DNA of 64,000 nucleotides from Multifurca ochricompacta (taxonomy: Eukaryota; Basidiomycota; Agaricomycetes; Russulales; Russulaceae). The position numbers and the translations under genes are program-made. Shown here piece by piece: positions 46,932 to 60,443 of this stretch. The DNA lies in the NCBI GenBank assembly GCA_022496185.1, contig WTXG01000033.1, positions 62,001-126,000 of the forward strand. Direction: 5' to 3'. Every line of letters begins with the position of its first letter. Within the stretch, counting starts at the first letter, position 1. The notes beneath the pieces were generated by a model. That model did no database searches, was not told where the DNA came from, and worked only from the letters and a program-made list of their open reading frames with translations.

Positions 46932-47274
46932 GTAACATGCATGGGGAAGGGGGCGTTGGCGTCGTCTTCTAAACATGACGAGCGTCAATACCACTGTCTG
47001 TTGTGCACACCACCACTTTACGCTTCAAAGCCCCTCGGATCTGATCTGAGGACTGGTGCTATCAATTTCACTACAGTGCACGCATTAAACTACCAGTACC
47101 AGTACTAGTACCAATGCCTCCGCCTCCGCTTTGGGAGGGATGATAAACCCGCTATCATCACATGTACAATACCAAAAGATAAGAGTAAGATCGAAAATAG
47201 TGAAGACACTTTCAGATCATTCAACTGTCCAACTCCAGTGCGTGATGATGGCCGTGCGCGCGCATGCATGCACA
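46932..47274. other. Short intergenic region
   Basis: Upstream of the oxidoreductase and downstream of the next minus-strand gene. Nothing recognised. Confidence 0.5.
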
Positions 47275-48906
47275 TCACGATATTGACGGTAGAACTTCAT
47301 CCACAATACATTGTAATTCGACTTTGGCGAGCGGGTCGATGATGCGCCAGATGAAGAATCGTACGCGGGCGAGATCGTTCTCGAGCTCTGAGGTTTGCGC
47401 GGCGCGTAACCGTTGCAACGCTTGACGCGCACGATGGTTTTGAATTTGCGCTTGACTCTGATTCTGACTCTGACTCTGACTCGGTGGAGATGAAGACGAA
47501 GGGAAGAGGGATGACGTGCGAGACGGGTGAAACGGGTGCATCGACATCGAAACAGTCGCTTGGGTGATCGTCCTCGAGCGTCCGCGCCCACCCACACTCG
47601 AGTCTTGAGTTGAAATTGATTCTTCATTCTCCCCCGCCTCTTCCTCCTCCTCTATGTCTGTGGGTTGAACCGAGACCAAGTCAGATTCAACGCTCCTCGC
47701 GCTTCTCATCATGTCTATAGTCCTCAATGCAACCTATTTGTTCAAACAAAAAAAAAAAGTGAGTCTGGCTCTTTCTTTTGTTCGGCAAATTAAATACCAC
47801 TGTTTTATCAAGCACGCCACATATGTCCACGCTTTGGGAGGCCGAGGCGATGTGGTCCTGAAATTGCTTGGCGTCTTTACGGTTGATCCGTTTCGGGAGA
47901 GGAGGTTTCGCATTTGGGTCGGCTAGGAAGGATATAGCCCTTTCTAAAGTGCTTGAGACACGCTCCAGTGAGCTCGCCCAGTTTATCATCCAAAAGGTTA
48001 ACGGGTCGAAGGGACCTACGCGACGAGAGCGGTACATGGCTCATCTAATACTTGCGCGCCAACTTTCTTATTTGCCATGGCTACGTCGCACACTGCCGAC
48101 AATGTGTCGGCATATCTGTCCACAAAGGGTCGCCCTGAAGGACATTCTTGGTTCTAGAAACGTCACGGCCACTTTAGTGAAAGGAGGAAAAAAAAGACCG
48201 GGAGTGAGCAGACCTCTTCCCACTGCCAAATTTGTTGCACGATGCGTCCCGCACGTTTCAAGCTACGTTCGACAACGACGCTTTGGGGATCATCGCCATA
48301 AGTAGAGATGCGAATGCGAGATACCGCATTTATTGCTGAGAACACACGCTGCGATAAGAATATAAGAATTAATTTTGATCTGCAATCACACACACACACA
48401 CACACACACATGCGTGCGTAGTTTGTCTATACCTCGGCACGTCCACGTCCACAAGAATCCGAATGGGACGGGTGTTCGATGATGGGACCAGGACGTGTTG
48501 AAAGGCGCCAGCGCTCCAGATCAGCCAACGAGGTGGGGCCCTCCGATGCGATATAGTTTAGTGTGCCACCCATGTCCATCACATTTGAAATTGGCATCGA
48601 GTTGAGCAAGATCGGCTCATGTCTCTCGCAACGTTGATAAAGGACATTCTTACGGCTCTTGATCGAGTTGACCGAGTTGACGGAGTACGTGGTCGAGTAA
48701 GAGGAGCTAGGGGTCTGCTCCCGAGTGGTGGTTCCAAGCCTGCCAAACAGTGTTGGTGGCGATATGGAAGCAACCTCTCGATCTCGGAAAGCCTCAGGAA
48801 AAACAGGACTGCCGTTTTCAGGAGAGCTGATAGCAGAGAGAAAGCTGCTCGTTGAGGGTGATAGGGAGGAGGGATGACTCGGGAAGACAGGTGGAGAGAT
48901 GGACAT
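47275..48906 (-). CDS. Uncharacterised Ser-rich protein (gene A) with KSRKNVLY motif
   Basis: I do not recognise a family. The start at 48906 gives MSISPPVFPSHPSSLSPSTS, a low-complexity Ser/Pro N-terminus, then SVNSVNSIKSRKNVLYQR. A more ordered part follows (MDMGGTLNYIASEGPTSLAD, LERWRLSTRPGPIIEHPS), then short exons RVFSAINAVSRIRISTYGDD and VVERSLKRAGRIVQQIWQWE. After a cysteine- and arginine-containing exon comes a helical stretch (DPLTFWMINWASSLERVSST). The C-terminus is a Gln/Ser-rich linker and a helical tail (VRFFIWRIIDPLAKVELQCI). Introns have GT-AG borders. The KSRKNVLY motif recurs in gene B at 51.6-53.2 kb. The intracellular role is unknown. Confidence 0.65.
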
Positions 48907-49025
48907 GAGTAACTTGGCTACGAAAGAGAGAGATTGAGGGAGGGAGAGGGAGGAGAGGGATACGAATACGATAATTGATTGAGTGGCGAAACTCAGTTAG
49001 TTAAGATACTAAAATTTATAATATT

Positions 49026-49099
49026 GGCCGACTAGCTCAGTTGGTTAGAGCGTCGTGCTAATAACGCGAAGGTCTTGGGTTCGATCCCCACGTTGGCCA
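49026..49099 (+). tRNA. tRNA-Ile (anticodon AAU)
   Basis: A 74-nt cloverleaf without intron. The acceptor stem is GGCCGAC with GTTGGCC (one G-U), the D arm GCTC/GAGC, the anticodon stem TCGTG/CGCGA with loop CTAATAA (anticodon AAT), and the T arm GGGTTCGATCCCC. One outer T-stem pair is mismatched. Box A is TAGCTCAGTTGG and box B GGTTCGATCCC. It ends in discriminator A and is followed by a T run (RNA polymerase III terminator) at about 49108-49117. Confidence 0.93.
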
Positions 49100-49107
49100 T
49101 ACATTAT

Positions 49108-49117
49108 TTTTTTTTTT
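49108..49117 (+). terminator. RNA polymerase III terminator of tRNA-Ile
   Basis: A run of ten T begins 8 nt after the tRNA 3' end. Confidence 0.75.
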
Positions 49118-49155
49118 TGGTCGTTGACCTTCGACAGACACCTTCGACGACGAAG

Positions 49156-50416
<1,261 letters not shown>

Positions 50417-50573
50417 CTTTGCGCAACAACAAAGGGGAAAAGTACACTGTAAATATATATTCGAATAATCATTCACGGGTAATATCTGGTTTTTTGCGCG
50501 AGCGACGGCGATATATGACTATGCTATGGCAGAGGGCTCTTCGTTCTGTCACTGTCTTTGTCTTTAATCTGTT

Positions 50574-51426
50574 CTAATCTGCGACACGCGCACGAATCGC
50601 AGCGCGCCGCTCATCTCCAAACGTGCGCGCTTCCTTGCGTGCCTGCGCAAGGTTAGCGGACGCTGCTCGATGGCGCGCGTCTGGGATGTTATGTAGGGAC
50701 AACAGCGCGGGTGCGAATCCAACCACGATTGACTTGATGACAGAGAGAGAGAGAAAGAGAGAGAAGGGGTCGGTCAGATGGGGAGGAAAGAAAATAAGAA
50801 TTAAAAAAAAAAAAAACGCACGATAAGCCCGACAAGGATAAGCACTTGGTCTTTCCACGCCTCATCTCCACTGACACCTACGCCATCCGCTTCCGCCTCT
50901 GTAAAGCCCCCCCCGGCCCCGGCCGCCGCACGTCGGCGGTATGCCTGACGTTGCGCGTATTGATGTCGTTGACGGGCCAGCTCTGCCGCGTATGACGTTG
51001 TCGCGGAATCATAATCGGGGTACGGGCGTGAGTGTAGCGATTTTCCACGGAGGATATCGTAGGCTTTGGTGATGGCGTGAAAACGGGTGTGACGTACGCT
51101 CACGGGGAGGTTTCGTGCGGTGGGTGAATCAGGGTGAAAGATGCGCGCGAGTTCATAATCTAAACCCCCCCCTCCCCCGGAGTTTCGATGAGCGATTAGG
51201 GAAATGTCTGAGATGGGAACGTACATCGGGCTTTAATTTGGGCTTGAGATGCACCTGGGATTAAATGAAAGATTTGATGTGGTGTCGGATTGCGATGGGT
51301 TGGAAAGGGAAAAGGTGATGAAGATGAGGAGGAGGATGCGTGACGTGTATGACCTCTCAATAAAAAATGTTGGATTGCAGCAGTTGTTACTGAGAGATTT
51401 AAATTTAATTTGAGAAGCATTATCAT
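50574..51426 (-). CDS. Mitochondrial-type J-domain (DnaJ) protein
   Basis: A small co-chaperone of Hsp70. The start at 51426 gives MIMLLKLNLNLSVTTAAIQH and a basic, Ser-rich stretch (RGHTRHASSSSSSS), like a mitochondrial presequence. A J-domain follows: PHQIFHLIPGASQAQIKAR is helices I-II, the HPD motif is in LARIFHPDSP, and helix III is HAITKAYDILRGK. After the J-domain come an Arg/Gln-rich helix (ARQRHQYAQRQAYRRRAAA), an acidic linker, one hydrophobic segment (QVLILVG, continued by VVGFAPALLSL across an intron) and a helical tail ending IRARVAD. Two introns. Probably a membrane-anchored mitochondrial J-protein. A single-membrane topology is inferred. Confidence 0.8.
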
Positions 51427-51639
51427 TATCTGTTCATCGCTTCAATTAGTTAGTTGGTTATAAAGAGGCTGTGAGAGGTGTGTGCGGCGTGTGAATACAG
51501 TCTGTAAAGTGGCTTTAACACCGCTACTAGCACAGCCACAGCCTATCCGCCGTGCATATCTTCAGCAACGTTGCACGTCAAGAATGTTCCTTTTACTTTC
51601 ACCTCAAGACCCTCCATCTTCTCACTCGGTGATCTATCC

Positions 51640-53196
51640 ATGGGTCAAACGGTCTCGGCAAAGCGTCGTCGACGCCGCAGCCAACAACCTTTTCAGTTGA
51701 CGATCAACCGGATCGTTACCTTCGAGCCACCACAAGAGGTACCTAATCCCGGCCTAGCGACTTCCATCGAATCCCCTCCATCTTACAATACCACAAGCAC
51801 GTTCAAGGCTGTCTCAGACTCGCCTTTCTCGGCAATCTCCTCGCCCTTCTCAGCTATCTCTTCGCCCTACTCATTCTACACAGCCATACCTCGCCTTACT
51901 CACCAGCAGGCGGCGCTTCGATCAGCTCAGCAGTGTCAACCACCCCTTCTTCCGCCATATCGTCACCTTACTCGGTCAATTCGGTAAACTCGTACAAGAG
52001 CCGCAAGAACGTCTTGTATCCACGACGTGCGCGGGGACCGCTGTCCCTCCCACCGGATTCTAAATACAATCAAATTCATGGTATTCCAGTCGAGGTACGT
52101 GATTAACCACGTGTTTTTTTTTTTTCGGGGGAGGAGGTCATCTCATGATGCTTTCCGTCACTTTTTAAGATGCTGCTTTCGAGAGTCCACTTTCTTTGTT
52201 CGAGCCAGATTCCCCATGGGGAGGATCGCTTGATTCCCGCTGGAATGGTACTTCTTCAGGCTTCAAGAATCGAGATCGAATCAAACTTGCGAGATATTTA
52301 CGACGGTGTGAGTCCGATGTTTGCGTTTTTTTTTTCCCCCCCATTCAATACGCATTAAACTCTTTTTTTTTCTATTTCTATTTCTTAGCCATCAGTGCTG
52401 GAGATTATGGGAGATGAAAATCTGCTCTGTTGCCAACTTTTTCTCTGCGTTTATCGTGAAATCATCGTGAGAAACGCGCTCGGCGTCGGGGAATTTACCG
52501 GCCCGTGTAGCCTCATGAAGAAGTGAGTTGGCCGACAGTTCTCAGTGTTCACAATCCATGACGCGCGAAAAGTGACACGAAACTCCTCTCCCCCCTCCCT
52601 CCCTCCCTTAAATAGGACCTTCGAAGATATTCTTTTCCAGCGAGGCGTTTTTTCCCCTCGGAATAACCCAGACATGGAGGGTTCATTGTCGTCTCGCGCA
52701 GCGGAACTTCAAAGGCTTGGACAACTCACTTGCATGCTCCAAATGTTAATCTTCGTCTTGGACACTTTCGAAGTACGCAAAAACATCCCCCTCCCCCTCA
52801 TGGTTTGTCCTAAAAAAAAAAACTCAACATTTGTAACAGAGCGTGCTCAATGGGATAACGTTCCCGTTCCCCGGAAAGACCCCCGGCGCCAGCGAAGAGT
52901 CCAGTCTTCGCGATTATTATCAATCCGTGTTGCTCCAATTCGCAGCTCCCACTGGTCTGACCGTGGAAGAGTATCGCAAGAGGTTGGGCCAGGAACTCGC
53001 GCAAGCTCACGATCAACTCAATGGCTTCCTACGGCAGGGCCCGTCTGCCCCTACTCGCGCTATATTATCCCCCTTCCGCTCGGAAACCCCACCTCCGGTG
53101 CTCCACCCGTATATGGGCGTTCCTCATGAAATTAGTACGATCGAGGAGGGTTCGGAAGACGACGCTTTGAGTCAGATGAATATCCCTTTTATATAA
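51640..53196 (+). CDS. Uncharacterised Ser-rich protein (gene B) with KSRKNVLY motif and myristoylation-like start
   Basis: No family recognised. The probable ATG at 51640 begins MGQTVSAKRRRRRS, a good N-myristoylation consensus (Gly2, Ser6, basic 7 onward). Then comes Ser/Pro-rich sequence with repeats SPFSAISSPFSAISSPYS. A one-base frame change between 51860 and 51915 (or an unrecognised intron) leads to SVNSVNSYKSRKNVLYPR. Exons after a GTACGT donor read RLIPAGMVLLQASRIEIESN, then PSVLEIMGDENLLCCQLFLC, TFEDILFQRGVFSPRNNPDM, QLTCMLQMLIFVLDTFE and SVLNGITFPFPGKTPG. The tail has Pro/Ser and acidic residues. The motif is shared with gene A. The last part looks globular and helical. Confidence 0.6.
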
Positions 53197-53537
53197 TTTT
53201 TTTTTTTCTTCTGGCTGTGCTTGTGTGGTGTGCGTTATACGTTCCAGTGGGTGGGCCCTTCAAGTGGCTGTCCCCGGAAACGTTTTCTTTTTTTTCTTTT
53301 TTCTTTTTTTTTTTTTTTTCACTGGAATTAATCAGTTGTGAAAGGGTAAATCGCATTGAGTGTTTTTATGAAAAAAGAAGGCAGGAAGGATAATGCATCA
53401 TCCATTTATTCACAAAATCAACGTCATTCACGTACACCGGTGAGTCTTGCTACAGAATATCCAAGGCTTAACAACAAAACAAACAAAAATGAATCCTTAC
53501 TATGGGGCTCTCAGCTCTGTCATCGATTCGCGGGGTT
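53197..53537. other. Convergent 3' region of gene B and P2
   Basis: T-rich runs (53280-53318) and no gene. It probably holds both 3' UTRs. Confidence 0.45.
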
Positions 53538-56500
53538 TTATATCTTATCATCAGCCTCATCAACCGGACTGTGAGGCCCGATTGCAAGCTGCTCCATTCT
53601 AGACAAGACTTGGTCCATGTACCACTGGTCCTCCATTTCCCATCCTTTGGATTGCACTTCTTTATGAATCCTCTTGGCTTCCTCGAACATCCTCTTGGCT
53701 TCCTCAAGCTCTGACTTTGCCAAATGAAGTTTTCCCAACTTGTTATAGGCATTCCCCTGACCAAAGACATTCTTGGCTGCTCCATAAAGTTCTAGAGCCT
53801 GATGAAAGAAATGTTCTGCTTCATCAAACCTCTGCAGTTGAAGACAAGTGTCTCCAAGGCCCTGACAATCCGATCCTTGACATATGATGTCATTGATTGC
53901 CTTGTGAAGTTCAAATGCCCTTTGAAATGATGCCTCTGCCTCATTATAGTTGCGAAGGTGTAGGTATATGTCACCAAGTCCTCTGAGGGCATTTCCTTGC
54001 TTGGAAATGTGGTTACATGCTATGTGCAGTTCCAAGGCCCTTTTATAGGAAGTTTCTGCTTCATCAAGTCTGTCTAGCCTCAAATACATGTCACCAAGTC
54101 CTTGATAGTCATTCCCTTGGCCCAGAAGGTTATTTATTTTATTGTGAAACTCCAAAGCCCTGTGAAATGAGGCTTCTGCCTCACTCATCTTGTTCTGCCT
54201 TAGATAGAGTTCTCCAAGTGCATAGTGCCCATCTCCTTGAGCAGGAACATTATTGGCACTGCTATGAAGCTCAAGTGCCTTCTGATATGAGGTTTCTGCC
54301 TCATTCAAAGCATGTTGGGTCAAGTAGATTTCACCCAGGTAAGCAAGGTATAGGCATGTTGGCCAGCATTGCCCCCTTCACTAGATAAATAAAGCCTCTC
54401 TGCTTCATACAGTTTGGACTTTGCAGTTTCCATATCCTTGCATAGTAACACAATCTTCCCCATTCTTGCAAACAGGTAATTACAAATTGCACATTAGCCT
54501 GATTCTTCTGTGCAAATTGAATTGCCTGATTCAAAATGGTGCTGGAGAAGTCTCCAGTGTTTATTTGGAATTCAGTCAATTAACAGTGGCGTAGATCAGC
54601 TTTTGATGATTTTCATAGTTTGATTTCAATAGGTCAAAAATGATGGCTTTGGTATTATTTGCTTCCAACACCAATTCGGCATATGCCTCAGATGGTGCCA
54701 CATATGGATCAACAGCTGCCAGACTGATATAGAAGTCTTCAACAAGAGCTTTGTGTGTGGATGATGCGAACCCATGATTTCTGCAGAATTGTCGAATAAT
54801 CGGGTGGGGTTGGTATCTCTCCCCAGTAAGGCGGATCAAACTGCATTGCTGAAGAACCTGAAGGCATGATATAACATCCACATCAACTAAAATGCCTTTG
54901 AATTTTCCCAGCTGCCTCATGTGTATCCCATCTGGCAGCATGCTAAGCACCCCAAGCAAATCCTTTGCAAGTGGGTTTAGCTTCATCCTCTCACTGTCAA
55001 TGGATAGCTGGATGGAGTATTCTAGGTTTGATAACCTGTGCATTTGACCCCTTTTAATGACCTTTGTCTGCTTTGCATTCCACTCTTCCCATAGCAGCAT
55101 AGGGGGTGTAGACTGAGAAAGATGGGCTAAAAGATTGACAGCAAGTGGGACATAATCCACAGCTGTAATAAGTTTCTCAGAGAAGGTGTCATAATTTCCG
55201 GTAATTCGCCTCCAGACTTCTTTCGCAGCGTCAAGATTAAGAGTCCCAAGTGGCTCCAAAAACGGTTGGGTCCATTCCGTCTGAGCTGGCCTCTCTACAC
55301 CTCGCATGGTGATGAGCACAGTGACACGGCGAAGACCTGTGATCCTAGACAAAAGTTCCTCGATGGGGTATTTAGTGTCATCTGGCTGATCCCATGGCGA
55401 CTCAAAGTTGTCAAGACATAGGATAGACTCCTTCGCGTTCAACGTCGCATTGATCTGAGACCAGAGTGCATCTGGAGCACCCTGTAGGTTGCCAAATGTC
55501 TTTCCGAGCTCGACTAAGAGTCCCCCGGTGATGTGATGGACTCGCAGGCGATGAAATATCTAGCGTTGCCGAAATGTTCCTGAATGCGTTCATGAGTAAG
55601 CACTGCGTTTGCGAGGGTGGTCTTCCCGTATCCTCCGGGTCCTAAGATAGCAATGCGAGCGGGATGGGAACCGGCGTTGGTGAATATCATGTCAATGATT
55701 TGAACAAGCTCAGCGTCGCGTCCGAAAAAGATCTGCGGTGCCAGTGGGGCCAGCGGTACGGACCTTATTAAATGTTAGAACGCAGATATACACCGTGCAC
55801 GAGGAAGGAGTGCTAACGTAGCCATCTGAGTTGCGCCCGTATTAGTAATGTTATTCTATTAGAAAGAGTCAGCCAGCCGATGGTGCTCGATTTTGTATAT
55901 TTCACGCACCTTGCGGTCCTGAACAATCTGCGCAAAACGCGAATCCAGCACTAGCTTGGCCTATGGGTAATTAGGATCATCAAAATGACCATGTTGACAA
56001 AGATAGGACCAACCTGGAATGTTTGAAGTACATTTGATAACTTGCCGTCATATTGCTTGATCTTCCGAAGTATGTCTGCTCGTAGGAGAAACTTCCGCAT
56101 TCCGCCTATCGACGAGCTTTCTTTGAGTGCGTCCTCAATTCCTTGTAGATCACTTTTTTTGTTTCATGAGATCACGAGAAAAACCCAAACTTTCAGAACG
56201 TACTTGCGAAGAGACCGCAAGATAGTACGTAGACCGGTCGGGAGATCCTCTTCCTTTAGGTTGTGCGTTTGGCACGACTCTCCGACATCGACAACAACGC
56301 TTGCCACGCTGGCAAGTTTTTGCATCACTACTTCCCACTCTTCTTTGCATTGCTTTACCTCCTATTAATACATCTATTAATAAATTGTGATGATTCTGGA
56401 AGAGTGATCGAAGACTTACATCCCGCATTCTGAGCGCTTGAAGCAGGAGGCCCGCGATGGGAGCGATATAAGGATCTTGCTTGCCAAAGCACTCGCCTCC

Positions 56501-56726
56501 TTGAGAGAGGCGAGAGACAATTCGATTACGCTCATCGCAACATCACTCTGTCCGCTGATCGGCTCCGATGAGATGGGTTTGAGGGGGCCAGCTAAAGTAG
56601 GCAGTCAGCGAGCTACAGAGATGGGTTTCCCCTTGGAGACAACTCACGGGCTGGCTGCTGATAGGTGGAATAGGTATTAAAAACCCTGCGGGCAGTTTGC
56701 CTAAAAGAAAACGACTTGGGTTGCAT
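53538..56726 (-). pseudogene. NB-ARC/TPR NLR-like pseudogene P2
   Basis: Same layout as P1: first exon with MQPKSFSFRQTARRVFNTYS (ATG at 56726), N-terminal helical exons, NB-ARC (ILGPGGYGKTT; SILCLDNFESPWDQP) and about seven TPRs ending DEADDKI. It is damaged in at least five places: a 1-nt deletion in exon 2 (near 56468, after ALASK), an indel near 55527 at a G run, a deletion near 54565, and two frame changes between 54440 and 54345. The P-loop and Walker B remain. It is head to head with P3, with near-identical first two exons and promoter but a more divergent exon 3 to NB-ARC. It has no full-length product. Confidence 0.85.
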
Positions 56727-57290
56727 GTCGGAACTTGACGATGGCGAGATAGAGATGAGAACTTGAAGAGAGGGTTTGGTTCATACACGTACAGCCATGG
56801 CAACGGCCGGCCGGAACCGAAACCATGATTCCCAGCAGGAAGTCCCCATATTTTGCTGATTATTATTTCAAACCCCTCAAACTGTTGAGAAAAAAGTTTG
56901 AGGCCAACGTCGAGAGGCACCAGCAGTATTCTCAGGAAGATACAGTATTTAAGAATTGAGAACATTAGCAGGGAAGAGTATGTGTGGTCATTTTACAAAC
57001 AATAAAAACCAAATTAGTTTCATGTGCTTAACACCAACCAGCCAATCAGATTCTAGGTTGACCCAGATATATTGTAAAATGCCCACAGCACAGTGGGTCA
57101 GAAGAGGTGCATGCGGACATAGTCATAGTGCAGATAATGAAACAGGGATTGAGAATAAAACGCATGAGACGACACAAGATTTCTGAGGCTGCCATGTTTT
57201 GGCTCCGACCGGCGGTTGCCATGGCTGTACGTGTATGAACCAAACCTCTCTTCAAGTTCTCATCTCTATCTCGCCATGTCAAGTTCCGAC
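56727..57290. promoter_or_regulatory. Inverted-duplicate promoter region between P2 and P3
   Basis: The roughly 100 bp next to each start codon are inverted copies of each other (for example GAGATAGAGATGAGAACTTG and TTTGGTTCATACACGTACAG on both sides). The central 350 bp (about 56835-57180) is unique. The two genes are thus divergent with duplicated promoters. Confidence 0.75.
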
Positions 57291-60200
57291 ATGCAACCCA
57301 AGTCGTTTTCTTTTAGGCAAACTGTTCGCAGGGTTTTTAATACCTATTCCACCTATCAGCAGCCAGCCCGTGAGTTATCTTCAGGTGGAAACCCATCTCT
57401 GTAACTCGCTGACTGCCTACTTCAGCTGGCCCCCTCAAACCCATCTCATCGGGCCGATCAGCGGACGGAGTGATGTTGCGACAAGCGCAATCGAATTGTC
57501 TCTCTCCTCTCTCAAGGAGGCGAGTGCTTTGGCTGGCAAGTTCCTTATATCGCTCCCATCGCGGGCCTCTTACTCCAAGCGCTTACGATGAGAGACGTGA
57601 GCACTCAAAGTCCTCCACCTAGCGTCACATATCTCATAAATCTATCTTCAGGAAGTAAAGCAGTACAAAGGAGAGTGCGAAGAGGTCATGCAGAAGCTTA
57701 TCAGGGTCGCGGGACTTGTCATCAATGTTGGAGAGTCATGTCAAACCCATAAACTAAATGAGGGCGATCTTCCTGCTCGTTTGCGAGTTATTTTCAAGTC
57801 TCTTCAAAGGTACGTATCTCGTATCGTCATAATATAATCTCTTCGTCTTCTGATCGATGGAAAGTGAGTTGGATGGGATCAAGCCCGTCCTTGGAGAGTG
57901 TGCCAAGACCAGAGGGGTCAGAAGCCTATTGCTGCGCAAGGATCTACTCGGGAAAATCAAGAAGTATGATGCCAGGCTGGCGAATGTACTTGAAGTCTTT
58001 CAGGTGCGTCTCGGGTCTGTCCTCTACATTGTTCGTCTGACGAGGTCTACGTAGGCGGAACTGTTGGTGGATATTCGCTTTGCGCAGATCGCCGATAGGC
58101 GCGACGTATGTTGCATTGTCTACGTCAAGGGTGTTCTAGTCAGCTCACTTGTATTCAATAGGTCAACCGTGCTTTCCAATCTGAGGTCACAATGTAGGCA
58201 CTCCTCGCTCGTGCTCATCCCGCGAGCGACTCCTGATTGTCGTTTAGGTCTGTTATGCAGTCCGCGCTTGCTCCACCATCTCCACAGATATTTTTTGGGC
58301 GTGATACCGAACTTGCCCACATCATTCACATCATATTCACCAATATCGGGTCCCGCCCAGCCAGAATTGTCATCTTAGGTCCTGGCGGATACGGAAAAAC
58401 CACACTTGCCAATGCGGTACTCAGTCATGACCGCGTTCAAGAACACTTCGAAGATGCCAGATATTTCATATCTTGTGAATCTGCCACTTCATCCGATGCC
58501 CTCTTGATCCAGATTGCGAAGACCCTTGGCCTGGTAATGGGCCCTCCGGATTCCCTCTGGTCTCAAATCTTTGCCACTTTGAATTCAAAGGAGACCATCC
58601 TATGTCTTGATAACTTTGAGTCGCCGTGGGATCAGTCTGATGAGACAAAGCATGCTGTTGAGGTTCTTCTGTCTCGGATCACATCACTTCGCCATGTTAC
58701 TGTGGTTGTCACGATGCGAGGTGCCAGCGGCCAGGTCAAACTGAATGGACACAACCATTCCTGGATCCACTTGGAACCATTGGCTTGACTGCTGCCAAAG
58801 AGATCTGGAAGAGCATTGCTGGCAGCTATAATGACATTTCAGAAAAGCTTATTGTGGCTGTGGACTATGTTCCCCTTGCAGTTAATCTGTTGGCCCATCT
58901 TTCCCAGGTCACACCACCTGCATTATTGTGGAGAGATTGGAATACAAAGCATACAAAAGTTGTTAAGAGAGGTCAGATGCATAGGCTCTCAAACTTGGAA
59001 TACTCCATCCAGCTATCTATTGATAGCGAGAGGATGCGGGTTAACCCATCTGCAAAGGATTTACTGGGAGTACTTAGCATACTACCAGATGGAATCCACA
59101 TGAAACAGTTAGGCAAATTTGAAGAGATTCTTGATGGAGTGGATGTGTCATTGTCTCTTCAAGTTCTGCAGCAATGCAGCTTGATACACTTGGGTGGGGA
59201 AAGGTATCAGCCACATCCAATTATTAGGCAATTCTGCAATAATCAGGACTTCACATTACCCACACACAAGACAAATGTTGAAGAGTTTTACATTGGCCTG
59301 GCAGGGATTAATGTGCAGAAAGCAACACCAGATGCCTATGCAGAAATGGTGCTAGAAGTTAACAATACCAAAGTTGTTCTTTCCAACTTGATGCAATCAA
59401 GCTACAAAGATCAATCAGGCTAATTCATGTTGTTTTCCTATTCACTGAATTTACCACAAGCATTGGAGATTTCTCCACTGCATTATTAAATGAAGCTGTC
59501 CAATTCATAAAGGGAAGCCAGGGAGATTTGACACTTCTGATACAATGCCTTCAAGTGTGGGGAAGGCTATATTACGTGCAGATGACATGGAAACTGCAAA
59601 GCAGAAATTTCTGGAAGCAGAAAGACACTGTTTATCAAGCTCAGTGGATGTTAACATAATCTATGGTTCTATCCTTACTGATCTTGGTGATGTTTACACA
59701 TGCCAATTCAATTTGAATGGGGCTGAGGCTTCCTATCAAAAGGCACTAGAACTTCATAAAACAGCCAAAACATTCTTGGCCAAGGGACTAGTCATTATGG
59801 GCTTGCAAGGACATATGGAGAGCTAGGCAAGTTCAATGAGGCAGAAGACTCATACCAAAAGGCTTTGAAATTTCACAAAACTGCAAATGAAAATGTTGGG
59901 CTGGGAAATGACTACCAGGGACTTGGTGAAACATACCAAAGGCAAACAAGTTGGCTGAGGCAGAAGCATCATATAAGAAAGCATTAGAGTTTTATAAAAT
60001 GACCAATGAGGTTCTGGGTCAAGGAAATGCATACCTTGGCCTTGCATACACATATAGGCAGTCAAAGAAGTTGGATGAGGCAGAGACCTCATATAACATG
60101 GCATTGGAACTTCATATTGCTGCCAATGACCTTTTCAGCCAAGGGATTGACCATCAAGGACTTGGAGATACATATCTACAAATGGACAAAGTAAATGAGG

Positions 60201-60443
60201 CAGAAGTCTCATTTAAAAAGGCACTAGAACTTAAGAAAACTGCCAATGATCTTGTTGGTCAAGGAATTGCCTTGAATGGGCTAGGAAGGGTGTATATGGA
60301 GAAATCACAACTTGAAAGGCCAAGATGTGTTTGAGGAGGCATTAAACATCTTTGAGAAAATACAAGGAACAATCTGGGAAAAACCAACTAAGGAGTATTT
60401 GAATGATGTCCTAGCAAAAATGAGGGGGGTTGCTGTGCAGTGA
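57291..60443 (+). pseudogene. NB-ARC/TPR NLR-like pseudogene P3 (mosaic of P2-like and P1-like parts)
   Basis: Exon 1 (MQPKSFSFRQTVRRVFNTYS) and exon 2 nearly match P2, including the first intron. From the end of exon 2 onward (EVKQYKGEC, SELDGIKPVL, NB-ARC, TPRs) it matches P1. Exon 2 carries the same 1-nt deletion as P2 plus one more. Further frameshifts lie near 58730 (after TMRGA), 59417 (DQSG then stop), 59575, 59800, 59945 and 60320. NB-ARC motifs (VILGPGGYGKTT; TILCLDNFESPWDQS) are readable, and the TPRs read in segments. It ends RGVAVQ and TGA 60441-60443. It cannot make a full product. Confidence 0.85.
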
